DNA from: Acephala macrosclerotiorum
Taxonomy: Eukaryota > Ascomycota > Leotiomycetes > Helotiales > Mollisiaceae
Direction: 5' to 3'
NCBI GenBank assembly: GCA_014904845.1
Contig: MU119246.1
Coordinates: forward strand, 1 to 64,000
DNA: 64,000 nucleotides
In this document: in pieces, positions 36,341-46,990 of the stretch
Layout of the letters: every line of letters starts with the position of its first letter
Position numbering within the stretch: position 1 is the first letter of the stretch
Notes under the pieces: generated by a model
What the model saw: only the letters and a program-made list of their open reading frames with translations
Databases searched by the model: none
Told to the model about the DNA's origin: nothing
Program-made: the position numbers and the translations under genes

Positions 36341-39241
36341 CTAATACCACCCCGTCAACCTCAAATCTCTCGAGCTAGCACCAACCCTAACCGTGATCGT
36401 ACCCTCCGTTGGCATGACCCAATTTTGTTGCACCACATCCCAATAGCTCAAATCCCTCCTCGTCAAATTGAACGCCACCGTAGCCACATCCCCGGGCTGA
36501 ACCTCCACCTTCTCAAATCCCCTCAGGACTCTGTCCGGGAAGTCAACATTCCTAGCCTTGCCCTGCACATCGTTGAAATTGAGGTACAACTGCACGACCT
36601 CCTTACCAACCACCGAGCCGGCATTTTTGACGTCGACTGTCACGCTGGCGTAGACATTCCAGAGATCGGGGTTGCCGCCTTCGTCGCCACCTGCTTGGGA
36701 AAGGGGTTGTTTGAGGTCGTAGCCTTCGGGGTAGGGGTATTTGCCCTGCTTGATGTCCGAGAGCTTTGAGATGTAGGGATAGACAAACTTTTTCAAAGTC
36801 TTGAATCCAGATGGGAAGAGAGCTTCCTTAGGATCTGGAATCTTGTCGTCGTATTGAGGAGGATTGATACCAGATGGTCGAGGAGCAGGAAGAGCGGACT
36901 TTTCGAGAACTTTGTTGACGCGGAGATTTGAGTATTCGAATGTGGTGTAGGACAATCCGAAGCCAAATTCGAAGGTTGGTGCGATGCCAAACTTGTCGAA
37001 GTGGCGGTAGTCGATGTAGAGGCCTTCGGAGAACGTTTGCTGGGGAATGACTCCATTAGCATAGTACAGGATTTGCCCTCCTGGTCCGTAGTCTTCTAGA
37101 GACTTTCCGATCGTGTATGGGAGCTTGCCGCTTGGATTGACAACTCCGAGAAGGATGTCTGCAATGGCGTTTCCGCTCTCTTGCCCTGGCAGATTAGCAA
37201 TCACAACAGCCTTGATGTTGGGATGATCGATAAATTTCTCGAGAATGACCGGCCCAACGGTATGAATGACGACCACAGTGCTCCCCTTTCCGTCGCCACA
37301 TCCATCCGCGACATTCTTGATCAATTCATCGCCACCATTCTGGAGGAAGAGATCGTTCCGATCACCACGAATCCCTCCGCTTGCCATATAGCCTTCTCCG
37401 GAATCGGCGTTGGCGAAAACAATACAGACATCTTGGTCCTTGAGAATGATCGGCGTCTGTTTGAAGGGAGGTGTGTTTGTGGGAAAGTCTGTGACGTAGA
37501 CTTTGTCCGTATTGAAAGCTTTCTTCAATGCTGAAGCAGGATCAATGAGGTATGGAAATTCAACTGCTCCTGATCCCCAGCCAGAACCGAGAGTGCCCAC
37601 ATTGCAGCCACGGTCGGCACAAGCATTTGGGCCTTTAGGGTTCGGAGCTGAGTCCTCTCCAAAGATGCCGACCCGGAGGTTGACCTCATGATTTTGATCG
37701 GCTGGCCAGCCATCCTTGCTCAGGGGTAGGAAGCCATCCGTGTTCTTTACGAGTACTGTGCCTTCAGTCGCAACTTGACGGGCAATGATGGAATGTGCCT
37801 CGTCTCCTCCACCTTGGACGTTGATGAACTTGTTGACAGCTTTTTTGTCATGATCATCTGGACTGCCTGGATTGATCAGACCTATCTCGTCATTTGTCCA
37901 TGAAGAAAAGTTCGGGCCTTCTCCATCAAACTTAGACTTGTCGTCCTGTCCAAGCTGGTACCACGAAGCAACGATTCGAGTGACCATGTCATTTAGTCTT
38001 GACACTGGTAGGGAGCCATTCAGAACAGCTTTGCTGAGCTCTGCGCCCCAGAGAGAATTGCCTTGCGCCCAAATGAGACCATCTCCAGGCATGCTCATAT
38101 CCAACCCGGCAAGAGCAGATGCAACGCCAGATCTTTGAGCTAACCAATCTGATTGTACAAAACCTTGGAATCCCAATTCGTCCTTCAGAATACCATTCAG
38201 AAGCTTCGAGTTACCGCAAGAGTATGAGTTGTTCGTCATTTGGTAAGAGCACATAACACTGGCAACACCAGCCTTGACCGAGTCTGCGAAAGGCCATCCG
38301 TACATTTCGTGGAGTGTACGGTCGTCAATGTTGGATGACATCGCATTTGGTAGACCCCACTCCCAGCTCTGCCTGAAATGTTCCTGCTCATTACCGATGA
38401 AGTGCTTGATTGTGGCCATAACACCCTCTTCTTGTATGCCCTTGATCGTCTGCGCTGCTGCGATTCCTTGAAGTACTGGATCTGCACCGAATCCCTCCCA
38501 ATTTCGCCCTCCAGCTGGCATCCTTCCAAGAGGTCCAACACAGGGTCCTAGCAACACGTTGATACCCTTCAATCGCGCTTCTTTCCCATGTGTTTTCCCT
38601 CTCTTATACATTAAATCCTTGTTCCAGGTCGCGCCGACAGTGATACCGGCAGGGAGCGCGGTAGCATTATCTGCGAATCTCAACCCCAGGGGTCCATCTT
38701 GTAAAGCCAGTCCAGGAAATCCAACATTATTCGCCGGGCCAGTATTTCCAACGGCCAAACCCATCTGCCATCCTGTGCCAGTCGTGATATTGACCTTCTC
38801 TGGCAGTGTCATCTTCTCCACTAAAGTTGCTGCCTTCTTATAACTCTCGCTCCATTGAGAGACTGTACCTCCTTGCGGCGTAGGATACCATGGCGGACTC
38901 TGCCCATCTGCGGGCTTCTTCTTGTAGATGAAGAATCCTCCAGCAGCAAGTACTGACCAGAAAAGTATAACAACTAGCAGGACAAGCAACATACACTTCG
39001 ACCAACGCGCAAATGTCCTCCGCAGATTCGCAAGTTGGATGCTGGGCGCGTATGCCTTTACGGCAGACTGGGACTGCTCATTCAGGGGATCTCGAGCGAG
39101 AAATTCGGTGGCGTCGATATCCGAGTCGCTGTCTGAACGGTAGGCATCTTCGAGAGATTTGCGCAGTGGTATGCTCTCCCCTTTGTTGTAAGAGCGCAGC
39201 AAGCCCTCGCGGCTCTGGCTGGCTTCGTTTTTGAGATTCAT
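36341..39241 (-). CDS. membrane-anchored beta-glucosidase, glycoside hydrolase family 3
   Basis: Intronless, 966 aa. A ~80-residue acidic/Ser-rich cytosolic tail is followed by one hydrophobic segment (about residues 83-106, CMLLVLLVVILFWSVLAAGG), giving a type II membrane topology with the enzyme outside. GH3 N-domain: LQDGPLGLRF, GRNWEGFGADP, IKHFIGNEQE, and the nucleophile Asp in QSDWLAQRSG (about residue 365). GH3 C-domain: VLVKNTDGFLPLS, GWGSGAVEFPYL, ANLPGQESGNAIADILLG, with the fibronectin-III-like domain at the C terminus (VVQLYLNF, LRGFEKVEVQPG). It hydrolyses terminal beta-glucosides, likely at the cell surface. It resembles the transmembrane BglE-type enzymes of aspergilli rather than secreted cellulolytic ones. 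Confidence 0.93.
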   Translation of the reverse strand: MNLKNEASQSREGLLRSYNKGESIPLRKSLEDAYRSDSDSDIDATEFLARDPLNEQSQSAVKAYAPSIQLANLRRTFARWSKCMLLVLLVVILFWSVLAAGGFFIYKKKPADGQSPPWYPTPQGGTVSQWSESYKKAATLVEKMTLPEKVNITTGTGWQMGLAVGNTGPANNVGFPGLALQDGPLGLRFADNATALPAGITVGATWNKDLMYKRGKTHGKEARLKGINVLLGPCVGPLGRMPAGGRNWEGFGADPVLQGIAAAQTIKGIQEEGVMATIKHFIGNEQEHFRQSWEWGLPNAMSSNIDDRTLHEMYGWPFADSVKAGVASVMCSYQMTNNSYSCGNSKLLNGILKDELGFQGFVQSDWLAQRSGVASALAGLDMSMPGDGLIWAQGNSLWGAELSKAVLNGSLPVSRLNDMVTRIVASWYQLGQDDKSKFDGEGPNFSSWTNDEIGLINPGSPDDHDKKAVNKFINVQGGGDEAHSIIARQVATEGTVLVKNTDGFLPLSKDGWPADQNHEVNLRVGIFGEDSAPNPKGPNACADRGCNVGTLGSGWGSGAVEFPYLIDPASALKKAFNTDKVYVTDFPTNTPPFKQTPIILKDQDVCIVFANADSGEGYMASGGIRGDRNDLFLQNGGDELIKNVADGCGDGKGSTVVVIHTVGPVILEKFIDHPNIKAVVIANLPGQESGNAIADILLGVVNPSGKLPYTIGKSLEDYGPGGQILYYANGVIPQQTFSEGLYIDYRHFDKFGIAPTFEFGFGLSYTTFEYSNLRVNKVLEKSALPAPRPSGINPPQYDDKIPDPKEALFPSGFKTLKKFVYPYISKLSDIKQGKYPYPEGYDLKQPLSQAGGDEGGNPDLWNVYASVTVDVKNAGSVVGKEVVQLYLNFNDVQGKARNVDFPDRVLRGFEKVEVQPGDVATVAFNLTRRDLSYWDVVQQNWVMPTEGTITVRVGASSRDLRLTGWY

Positions 39242-39839
39242 CGTGAAGGAGGTTTCTCGAAGCTAGGAGGCTATTGTTGATGAAGCTCGATGGCTATCCT
39301 CGCACAAGGTATTTAGGTAACGGGGGACATTCGTGCCTTGACTTGAAAGCTGGAGTCACACAAGATGATGGAGATGGAAGGGATGGAAGAGCGGTCTCGT
39401 GTGAGTTCCGGCTTCGCGGTTCAATGCATGAGACGTTGTTGGGTTCGTATTTATTTGGTCGGAAGGCATTCCGGGGGACGGGGAAGATCTTCAAGCTTTC
39501 CGTCGCCAATGACGCAGGGGTTTCAGGGGCACGCACCAGTCCTCGTGCGGGTACTTAAAATTCAAACTGCATCCTTCCTCACCATCTTTCGTTCTGCCAT
39601 CGTGTCTTTTAAATGTGTGATCTTGCTACATGTATTCGTTATGCTGTTTATCTGCTGTTGATGACAAGCCCTTGCTCCCCGCAATCGCCTGCCACGGGTG
39701 GAGTTGCCCCTGAATAGCTGTCTTTGAGATTTTCCTCCTATGAACCTTTCTATGTGCCTTGTCTACGACGGGTGTCTACAAAATATGTTGCTTTGTTGCT
39801 CCCTGTCTTTCTCTCTCACACAATGCGTTTGACTGGTGA
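39242..39839. other. upstream region of the GH3 gene
   Basis: No gene recognised; promoter of the minus-strand GH3 gene expected here. Confidence 0.45.
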
Positions 39840-40167
39840 GTTCCAGCGTACACGGAAGTCATCAATTTATTGGACTACAGTGCTACTTCACCTGTTACTA
39901 GAGCAGACAAGACTGTGGATATCTTCAACAACGTCTATGAATCGCTCCATGCGGTAGACTGAAAGGATTGGGAGGCGTGTAAGTATTCTTCACGAGCTCT
40001 ACTTGTGGATGAAAAGCCTGCTAGTGTTTTTCTCTTTAGATCATCCTGATGTCTACTATGAAGCGCCTATGGGCATGCAGCTCGTGACTAAGAAGCATGA
40101 GAAAGAGAATGTTTGGGTGATTGCGAACATAGTCTCGGCGACTTTGAAGACTACCGGAATCTACTAG
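39840..40167 (+). pseudogene. relic of an unidentified gene (two exons, one nonsense codon)
   Basis: Coding-like frame from about 39840 (VPAYTEVINLLDYSATSPV) continues through IFNNVYESLHAVD, meets TGA at 39960-39962 where the context (D-stop-KDWEA) suggests a former Trp, then uses a clean 61 bp intron 39979..40039 (GTAAGT...TTTAG) in phase. The second exon reads HPDVYYEAPMGMQLV and ends KTTGIY at TAG 40165-40167. No start codon is visible. I do not recognise the family. Confidence 0.45.
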
Positions 40168-41654
40168 TTGTGGCACCACATAGGCATATAGTGTCTCACG
40201 TGCTCTATCTTTCCTCTTAAGTACGCGCCAATCAACGTTTTGGAATTCTCGTTTTCTGCACCTGTCATCACTCGGAATTCCTCACGCTATGAGGCTCTTC
40301 ATCTCAGCAGCCCCGTTCCATTCGGCCTCCAAATTCTATGGATCTGGCTGCAGCTTGCAGCTGCAATGTAAGGAGTGTTGTCTGACCCCTGCCTCCAATC
40401 ACAAAGGTGGATGCCGCTGGTTCGGCCCTGCCCTTTTCTGAATTTTGTACTTGTGCTAGCCAATTAAGGAGCATAAAACTCTAGGCATTGTCTGAGTCAT
40501 GTTCGGCCTCCAAACTTTCACGTGAAATTATGGGCAAGGAGAAGGAACGCATGATGTTTGTCGCAGATTCTCAGAGAACAATCTCTCTAAATCTTGATAG
40601 TCGAACACACTTCTCACGTGCAAATGAACTCGGGACAATGACTTTGGATGAGGTAGTTGGCCATGACTTTCGGCTCACGAGACAATCAATCCACCAATCA
40701 GCTCAGAGAAATCCTACCGTTCGGCAGCGTACGCTCGGGAGCGGGCACGCATTTCTCGACGGATTCGGGAGTCGCTCCTCGCACGGGATTGCGCTTTTGA
40801 CAACTCACAACATCAAGCCTTACCGGCAGGAGCTTCCCCTTTTCCTCTTTTTCGACAGATCTCCATCCTTTACATCTTCGCAACTGCTACTCCGGGCACG
40901 GAATTGAAATCTCCGCCCCCAGTACCTTTCGTGCCTATCGTTCTACGAATCCGTATTCTTCTTTGTGTTGTTCTCAGTGAACAATCCGGCGAGGCTGTAA
41001 GGGCTGTAGTTGCCTAAATTTTACAATCATTTCCACCGGCGTTATCTCCAAGTTTTGAAATAGAACAACTACAAGCATCTCCATTACTAGTCGACGGTCG
41101 AAGTCAGGCGTCTTCAGGAAGCGGTCATTTGAATGACAACGACGACGGCATGCGATCCTCTGCACAAGATGGTACGGCAGACTCTCATGGTGATCAATAC
41201 GACTTCTGCTGCGGTATTTGCTTCGAACTTCCGGCTGGTATGCTCGATGATCATGGAATGCCTAAAAATATATGGCGCAGCCCTAGAGGGTTTGCGATAT
41301 ATGAAGGAAAATTGGTGTCTTAGCTGCACTTTACTTTATGACGCCATTTATGCTTTCGATCACAAGTAAACCCAACATGATCCAGATATGTTGATTGTTG
41401 AATGGAGTTCCCCAAGAATGGAGAAACTTTGCAGATTTCAATGGAGAGTATGGAACATATGGAGACCTTGGAAACTTTAGATCTTGAGTTCTATGTAAAG
41501 GCTGGTTAGTTGCGATTTATCTGTTGATCTCCGAGAATTTCATGTTCTGTCTGATCTTCATGCTCTGTCCTTTTGCCGTCAGAGCAGTGACGGGATTGTT
41601 TCGTCTATGTTATTTTGCTACCATATCCGTCACCCCCCCCAACACCTACATTGA
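40168..41654. other. decayed intergenic sequence with one likely repeat-array unit
   Basis: A stretch at about 40437-40512 (GCTAGCCAATTAAGGAGC, then CGGCCTCCAAAC about 40 bp later) resembles the two-motif repeat of 46991-48460. CGGCCTCCAAA also occurs near 40315. A 64-codon frame at 41129-41323 (with CCGICFELPAG) has no recognised family and is left uncalled. Confidence 0.35.
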
Positions 41655-41760
41655 TCATTGAGGTTTCTGACTTGTGCTTCCCCTTGGGGTGCTATCACGC
41701 ACATAACCACAAATGTCATCGTAGATCCCAGTTCGGATGAAGGCTTCGATCTCGCGCTTA

Positions 41761-41784
41761 CGAGCCTGGGATCAAAAGTCTGTG
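41761..41784 (+). repeat. left terminal inverted repeat of the Tc1-like element
   Basis: Exact reverse complement of 42991-43014; also found at both ends of the MITE at 48484-48756. Confidence 0.93.
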
Positions 41785-41854
41785 TTTTATAGGCTACTTT
41801 AGCGAGCTGATTGCGATAACCTCACTTTCGAACGCACCGACTTTTTAATTAATT

Positions 41855-42958
41855 ATGGCTACCACTCCACCCAATCCAGAGCACCTTCCAGGCTTCGAAA
41901 TCCTTACAAAACATAAAGAAGCGATACGCCAGCTTGTGAACTTTGCTAGCATTCCAATTCCAAAGCTAGAAAAGTACTATAAGCTTGATTATTCCACGAT
42001 CCGTAAAGTGCTTCATTATGAGGCTCCAGAGCGCGCCCGGCCCTCTCGCACTGGCCGACCTCGAATGTTAAATGGGCCGCAGATACGCTGGATCATTGCT
42101 TACGTTAGTTCCTCTTGGGAGCATCGAATCCTTGACTTCCAACACCTCCATGATGAGTTGCATTTAGAATGCAGTGCCCAGACGCTCGAACGCCGATTAA
42201 AAGAAGCCGGCTACTTCAGATGTGTGGCATGCCAGAAGCCTTACTTTACATTACTCCAGGCAGACAATCGAATGATCTGAGGGCTTGGGCATATCTTCTG
42301 GAGGAAAGAGTATGAATAGAGAAGGGTCTTATAGTCTGATGAAGTTACATTCTTAGTAGGTGGAAGGACAATCAAGCAGAAAGTTACCCGGAATCTCTGC
42401 GAGCGTTTTTGCGACAACTGCATCCAGCATCAATTCCACCGCGGCGGCACTACACTTGTGAATGCTTGGAAGGCAATTGGATATAATTATAAGAGTCCTT
42501 TGCTATTTGTCGAAAGATCTGGCAAGAAGAGAGCATTCACACAAAAGGATTACCTCTCGCAGATCCTTACACCTCATATCGAGTCCATTTTAGAGGATTT
42601 TGGGGCCTACACACATGCCCTAGGGCTGGAGCCCTTATTCATAGAGAATGGGAACTCTGCTCACGGCCACAAGTCGGTTCACAACTGCTGTGCCCAATAT
42701 CGAACAAAGCATGGGATTATATTAATGCCACATCCTTCTACAAGCCCTGATATGAACCCCATTGAGAAGTGCTGGCGGTGGATCAAGCAATCGCTTCACC
42801 GGCGGCACAGACAGCCTACCAATGAGAATGAAATGCGCCAGTTTGTGCTAGAGGAATGGGATAGAATCCCACAAAAATGGATTAATGAGTTGATTGATAA
42901 GCAGGAGCATTGGGTTCATGTATTAGTAGAGCGTTGTGAGTGGGCAACCCCTAATTAA
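41855..42958 (+). pseudogene. Tc1-like DDE transposase, three nonsense codons and a changed catalytic Asp
   Basis: One frame of 368 codons from ATG 41855 to TAA 42956-42958. The N-terminal part is a helix-turn-helix-like region (YYKLDYSTIRKVLHYEAPER). The DDE_3-type core contains SDEVTFLVGG (first Asp), FIENGNSAHGH and SPDMNPIEKCWRWIKQ. In-frame TGA at 42278-42280 fits a former CGA, and two TAG codons just before SDE fit former TGG codons. The second catalytic Asp, expected before GNSAHGH, is Asn. Every lesion is explained by C-to-T or G-to-A change. It resembles impala/Fot-age fungal Tc1 transposases; the exact family is unassigned. Confidence 0.88.
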
Positions 42959-42990
42959 ATTGATTATGGTGATGGTGATGCCCTGAAAAG

Positions 42991-43014
42991 CACAGACTTT
43001 TGATCCCAGGCTCG
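42991..43014 (-). repeat. right terminal inverted repeat of the Tc1-like element
   Basis: Exact reverse complement of the left repeat; followed by TTA at 43015-43017. Confidence 0.93.
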
Positions 43015-44427
43015 TTAAGTGGCTAAATGGCTGTGCCCAAGATCATCCGTTGTGCAAGAGTAGCACAAGTTGCCTGCCTACTCTGTAAGCGTGTCATTGA
43101 TGTCGGTCAGGTTATTGGTGGCAAGGATATCTGTCTTTATGCAAGCAGACAGGAAATACATCCTTACACAGCTTTGAGTCATTGTTGGGGATCCAAGGCG
43201 GCGAGTCTTCGGCCGGTTCGTACACTAAAGGCCGACCTAGAAGCAAGACAGCTAGGCATTATGTGGGAGGAGCTGAGCAAAACGTTTCAAGATGCCATTT
43301 TTGTCACTCAACAGCTAGGTATCAGGTATCTGTGGATCGATTCCCTATGTATCGTACAAGACGATGACGAGGACTGGCGAGACCAATCCGGAAAGCTGGC
43401 TCAGATATACGAAGGCTCCCATCTCACGATTGCCGCCACCCGTGCATCTAACGGCGCAGAAGGAAGCCTCTCGACTCGAGTAACAAAGGAACTTTAGCCA
43501 GGTATCCTAGTGAGACGAAGAACCGAACACCGGGGCTGGACTTCGCTTGATACTGCGTACCGAAATCCCCTCTTTTCTCGGGCATGGTGCGTGCAGGAGC
43601 TCATTCTCGCGACTCGAGTCTTCCATTACGCTGCTGATGAGATGGTTTGGGAATGCAAACCCGATACGGCTTGTGAATGCGATGGTATTGCACATCCGAC
43701 CCAATTCCAGGACGCCATCTACAAACGGCACTTCAATTCGAACTTCGCATGGAAAGATATTCTCAAGAGATAGAGTCAGACTAGCCTCACTAAACCCTCG
43801 GATATATTGCCGGCTCCATCTGGTATTGCTTCATACTATTCGAAATGGAACAGGGGCCATTATTTAGCTGGACTTTGGTATACTTCTCTTCTTGGTCGCC
43901 GGCCGCCTACATATACAGCCCCTTCTTTCTCGTGGGCCTCGCGGCTAGGCAGGGTTTTCTTTGCAGTAGTCAGAAACCCTTCATATTCCATTTCGGTCAT
44001 TGACTTTGGGGCTGAGAAGGATCCATTGAATCTCTTCGGCAATGTCTCGAATGCCTTCTTGAGATTGCGTGGATCATTGCTACCCCGTTCAATGGCCGAC
44101 CAAGAAAGATGGGTTTCAAAGGCCAATCCTGGCAGGCCGCCCAGGTCGTCAGAGGATTTCTATGAGACTACCCTTCACCCAACTCACTGCTTGCAATTGA
44201 TGGGAAGGGTTACCGCATCACAGAACCCAGACTTCGAAGAGGAAGTGCCGAACAATTCATTATGGCTCCGTGACACGGATGATCCTTTTCCCGCACAAGA
44301 AGAGCCAGTTTATTGTATGCCAGTAATTGCGGAAGTATCGGGCGATGATCCCTCCAACAGTACCGGGAAAGACTTGAGGACATTGGTTTTCGACGACGTC
44401 TGTACGCTCATTCCGAAGCGGAAATGA

Positions 44428-45345
44428 AGATGGAACCTACCAGCGCATAGGCTTCACAATACTTAATAATGTGGAGTCTTGGTTTGATGCTTTTTCAGAG
44501 TAAGAAATCACCCTTGTCTAGTCGTCACAATGTATTCATTTACTGCATTTGCACTTTGGCAGAGGGAAAGTACAAGGTTCATTTGATCTTTAGCTTTTAG
44601 AGGTCGGAGGTCTCTTACTTTCTGCGGGAGACGGTCAATGAAAAGTTGAAGAGAACCATCGCAGGTTTCCTTCCACCAATCAGCTTCTTTAAATGTTCCA
44701 GCTCGGTAACATGACCATTCGAATTTCTCAAATCACGAGGCCCAACCGTCAGCCCTACACCTCCAATTATTTTGGACACAGCACGTGTTTTGTCCTGCCG
44801 AGCCACTTCATCCCACCAATCATTAAGCCCAAACCTAGCTGTCGGTCAGTACTGCCTTTGTGGGACTCAGACACCTTTGAGGCTCTATAGATCCGATCAA
44901 AGATGTTCCTGCGGCCTCCAAATCTATGAACATAGCCAATGGGGCCTTGTCCCGAGTGATGTATTCGAGATTGGCGAGACGCCATGCAGTAAGGCGGAGC
45001 TGAACGGAAGCAAGCAACTTCGGCTTCGTCAACCTATCAAAAACGGTAAAAGACCGAGCTGAGTGATATGCTGGTAGTGGATTCTCGACACTCTTCTGTT
45101 ACGTCTCAAAAATCTTGACAGAAAGCCTGGCCTCCAAAAGTCTGCAGTAGCGCTGGGTACAAGGCATATTCTGCGAGTTTGTGTCACAAAATGTCTAACG
45201 AATGGTCCAAGAACGACGACCAATCAGAAGTTGGGACCGTATTGTGCATTAGCTTGATTATCGTGCATGGCCTCTAATTTTCCGAACTCGCCTCTCAAGT
45301 CTTAAAATCGAGGAACGCACGAGGGGAATTCGGTTGCTATGCATG
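44428..45345. other. decayed spacer between two HET pseudogenes
   Basis: No intact gene. GGCCTCCAAA occurs near 44919 and 45128, the same word as in the repeat array at 47-48 kb. Confidence 0.35.
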
Positions 45346-46237
45346 CCTCTAACGTTTCAACAAGCTGTTTTCTTCACCAGAAAGTTCGGTATATCTTACA
45401 TCTGGATTGATTTACTCTGCAGGACGACGCGGAAGAGTGGAACACCGAAGCGGCTAAGATGGCCGATATTTATCGAGGCTCAATTCTTACTCTAGCTGCT
45501 GTTTCGTCCAAGGACAGCAAGGAAGGATATTTCCGATTCATTTTGACTGAGAAGGTCTCCTCGATTACTCGAGTGGCTAAGGATGGCAGTACTTACTCGG
45601 TGTATTGTCGTCAATTGGACCCGAAAGCGTTCGATTGGCTGAACTTCAATCTCTTTGAGCAAAGGGAGGGGACAGTTACAGACTCTATCATTCTTCTCAC
45701 AAGGGCATGGTGCCATCAAGAATGCGTTCTGGCTCCGCGATTACTGCTCTGTAATGATTGGGCACTTATATGGTATTATAACTCAGCATTTTGGTATCCT
45801 GGCCACAGGCCAACGAGTCAAACTTCAACAAGCTCATTGGTGGCAAAAGCCCACCGCCCGGTCTCGGACTTAGCCTGGAAACTCGCTCTCTGGTCCAGAA
45901 TTGGCTGCAATAGCTTGCAACATATACTGACCGGCACGTAACGAGTCGCGTCGACCGCTCACGTGCTCTGGCCGCATTTTCCACTGCCTTCCATGAATCA
46001 ACGGGACTAGAGTACTTTGCAGGAGTATGGTTGTCAAAATTCGAAGAAAAAATAGCCTTTCAACTAGTGTGGACATCCCTTCTTGTTGAAAGTAGGTGGC
46101 GAGATTGCCCCGGGACCGGCGAGTGTGTCGAGGACTTCCAGCCCCCGTCGTGGTCATGGTTAGCATGGGAACGCCCTATGCAATGGCCGAATGGCAGGTT
46201 CGGGTTCAAGTCAGCCATCAAATTCTTTGAATACTAG
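45346..46237 (+). pseudogene. second HET-domain pseudogene, 5'-truncated and frameshifted
   Basis: Starts inside the HET domain: PLTFQQAVFFTRKFGISYIWIDLLC, then the frame shifts where IIQ is expected. It resumes as DDAEEWNTEAAKMADIY and GSILTLAAVSSKDSKEGYF. LLTRAWCHQECVLAPRLL follows. A second frame change between 45900 and 45935 leads to RHVTSRVDRSRALAAF, FAGVWLSKFEEK and PPSWSWLAWERP, ending at TAG 46235-46237. The sequence before 45346 shows no HET leader. Confidence 0.65.
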
Positions 46238-46990
46238 AATACTGCAAAGTGAGGATAGAATCCATATACAATGATTTCTCCAGCTTACCTCGCCATTAAC
46301 GCGCGAATCTTAAAGTTGCCTGGCTCTCAACTCATGCTAGTAGTGGATCCTGATAGCTCCTCCTCGAAAAGGTTCGGCGGTTATTTACTAAAATGGGACA
46401 AAATATGCGAGCCTGAAGAATTTTAGCAATTTCAAGGTGGTGGAACACAAGCGGACGCCATGAGAGAGGGCCAAGATTCGGCACGAACGAGACCCAGGGA
46501 CTTTCACACTGCAAATACAATCCATGTGTGACATCCAATTCAACTGGGTGAAAGATTCAGGTGACTCGGGTGTACATCTGCTCTATATTCTCGATCTCGG
46601 AAAAGAGTGGCACAATAATATGCATACTCCGGGAGCCACGCAATTTCTGATTTGGCAGAAGTTCCAACCGATGTCAGTGCGCGGACTTTCATGAGGGTTG
46701 ACACAGGTCACTTTCTCAGACAGTTTCTAGGGATGGCTCCGAAGCTAGATGCTAAAAAGATTTTCCGGCGTTTATGCAGTCTCATGCAGGAGCAGGAGAT
46801 CGCTTTGATGTAGACTTTGGCGATCAAGGACGAGAAGTTGCTCAGGGTGTTCAACTGATTAGAAGATCATTCAACAAGGTTTCTTGGTGAAAGTGTGACT
46901 CCTCTTTGCTCACGATGCTGACATGGGGATCTTGACGAGCAGAATTAGGCCAATCGCAACTGCTACAAATCGGTGCTGCAGCACTAACCT
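46238..46990. other. spacer with no recognised gene
   Basis: Open frames are short; nothing conserved seen. Confidence 0.4.

Larger units (their letters stand above)
41761..43014 (+). mobile_element. Tc1/mariner-like transposon, 1254 bp, inactive
   Basis: Perfect 24 bp terminal inverted repeats (41761-41784 and 42991-43014, core CGAGCCTGGGATCAAAAG) flanked on both sides by TTA (41758-41760, 43015-43017). TA is the usual Tc1 target; with a TA duplication the extra T is either host or element sequence. It carries one transposase frame (41855-42958). Removing the element plus one TTA restores a HET reading frame. Confidence 0.9.
41655..44427 (+). pseudogene. HET-domain gene, split by a Tc1-like transposon and broken by stops
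   Basis: Joining 41655-41760 directly to 43018 gives one frame: PSSDEGFDLALKWLNGCAQ followed by DHPLCKSSTSCLPT. That is the usual lead-in to a HET domain. A frame change near 43083-43092 leads to RVIDVG. The HET blocks follow: YTALSHCWGS, RYLWIDSLCIVQDD, KLAQIYEGSHLTIAATRA. In-frame TAGs lie at 43495-43497 and 43771-43773, yet coding continues in the same frame: NPLFSRAWCVQELILATR before the second stop and PSFSWASRLGR after it. It ends at TGA 44425-44427. The gene is dead through insertion, frameshift and nonsense mutations. Confidence 0.75.
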
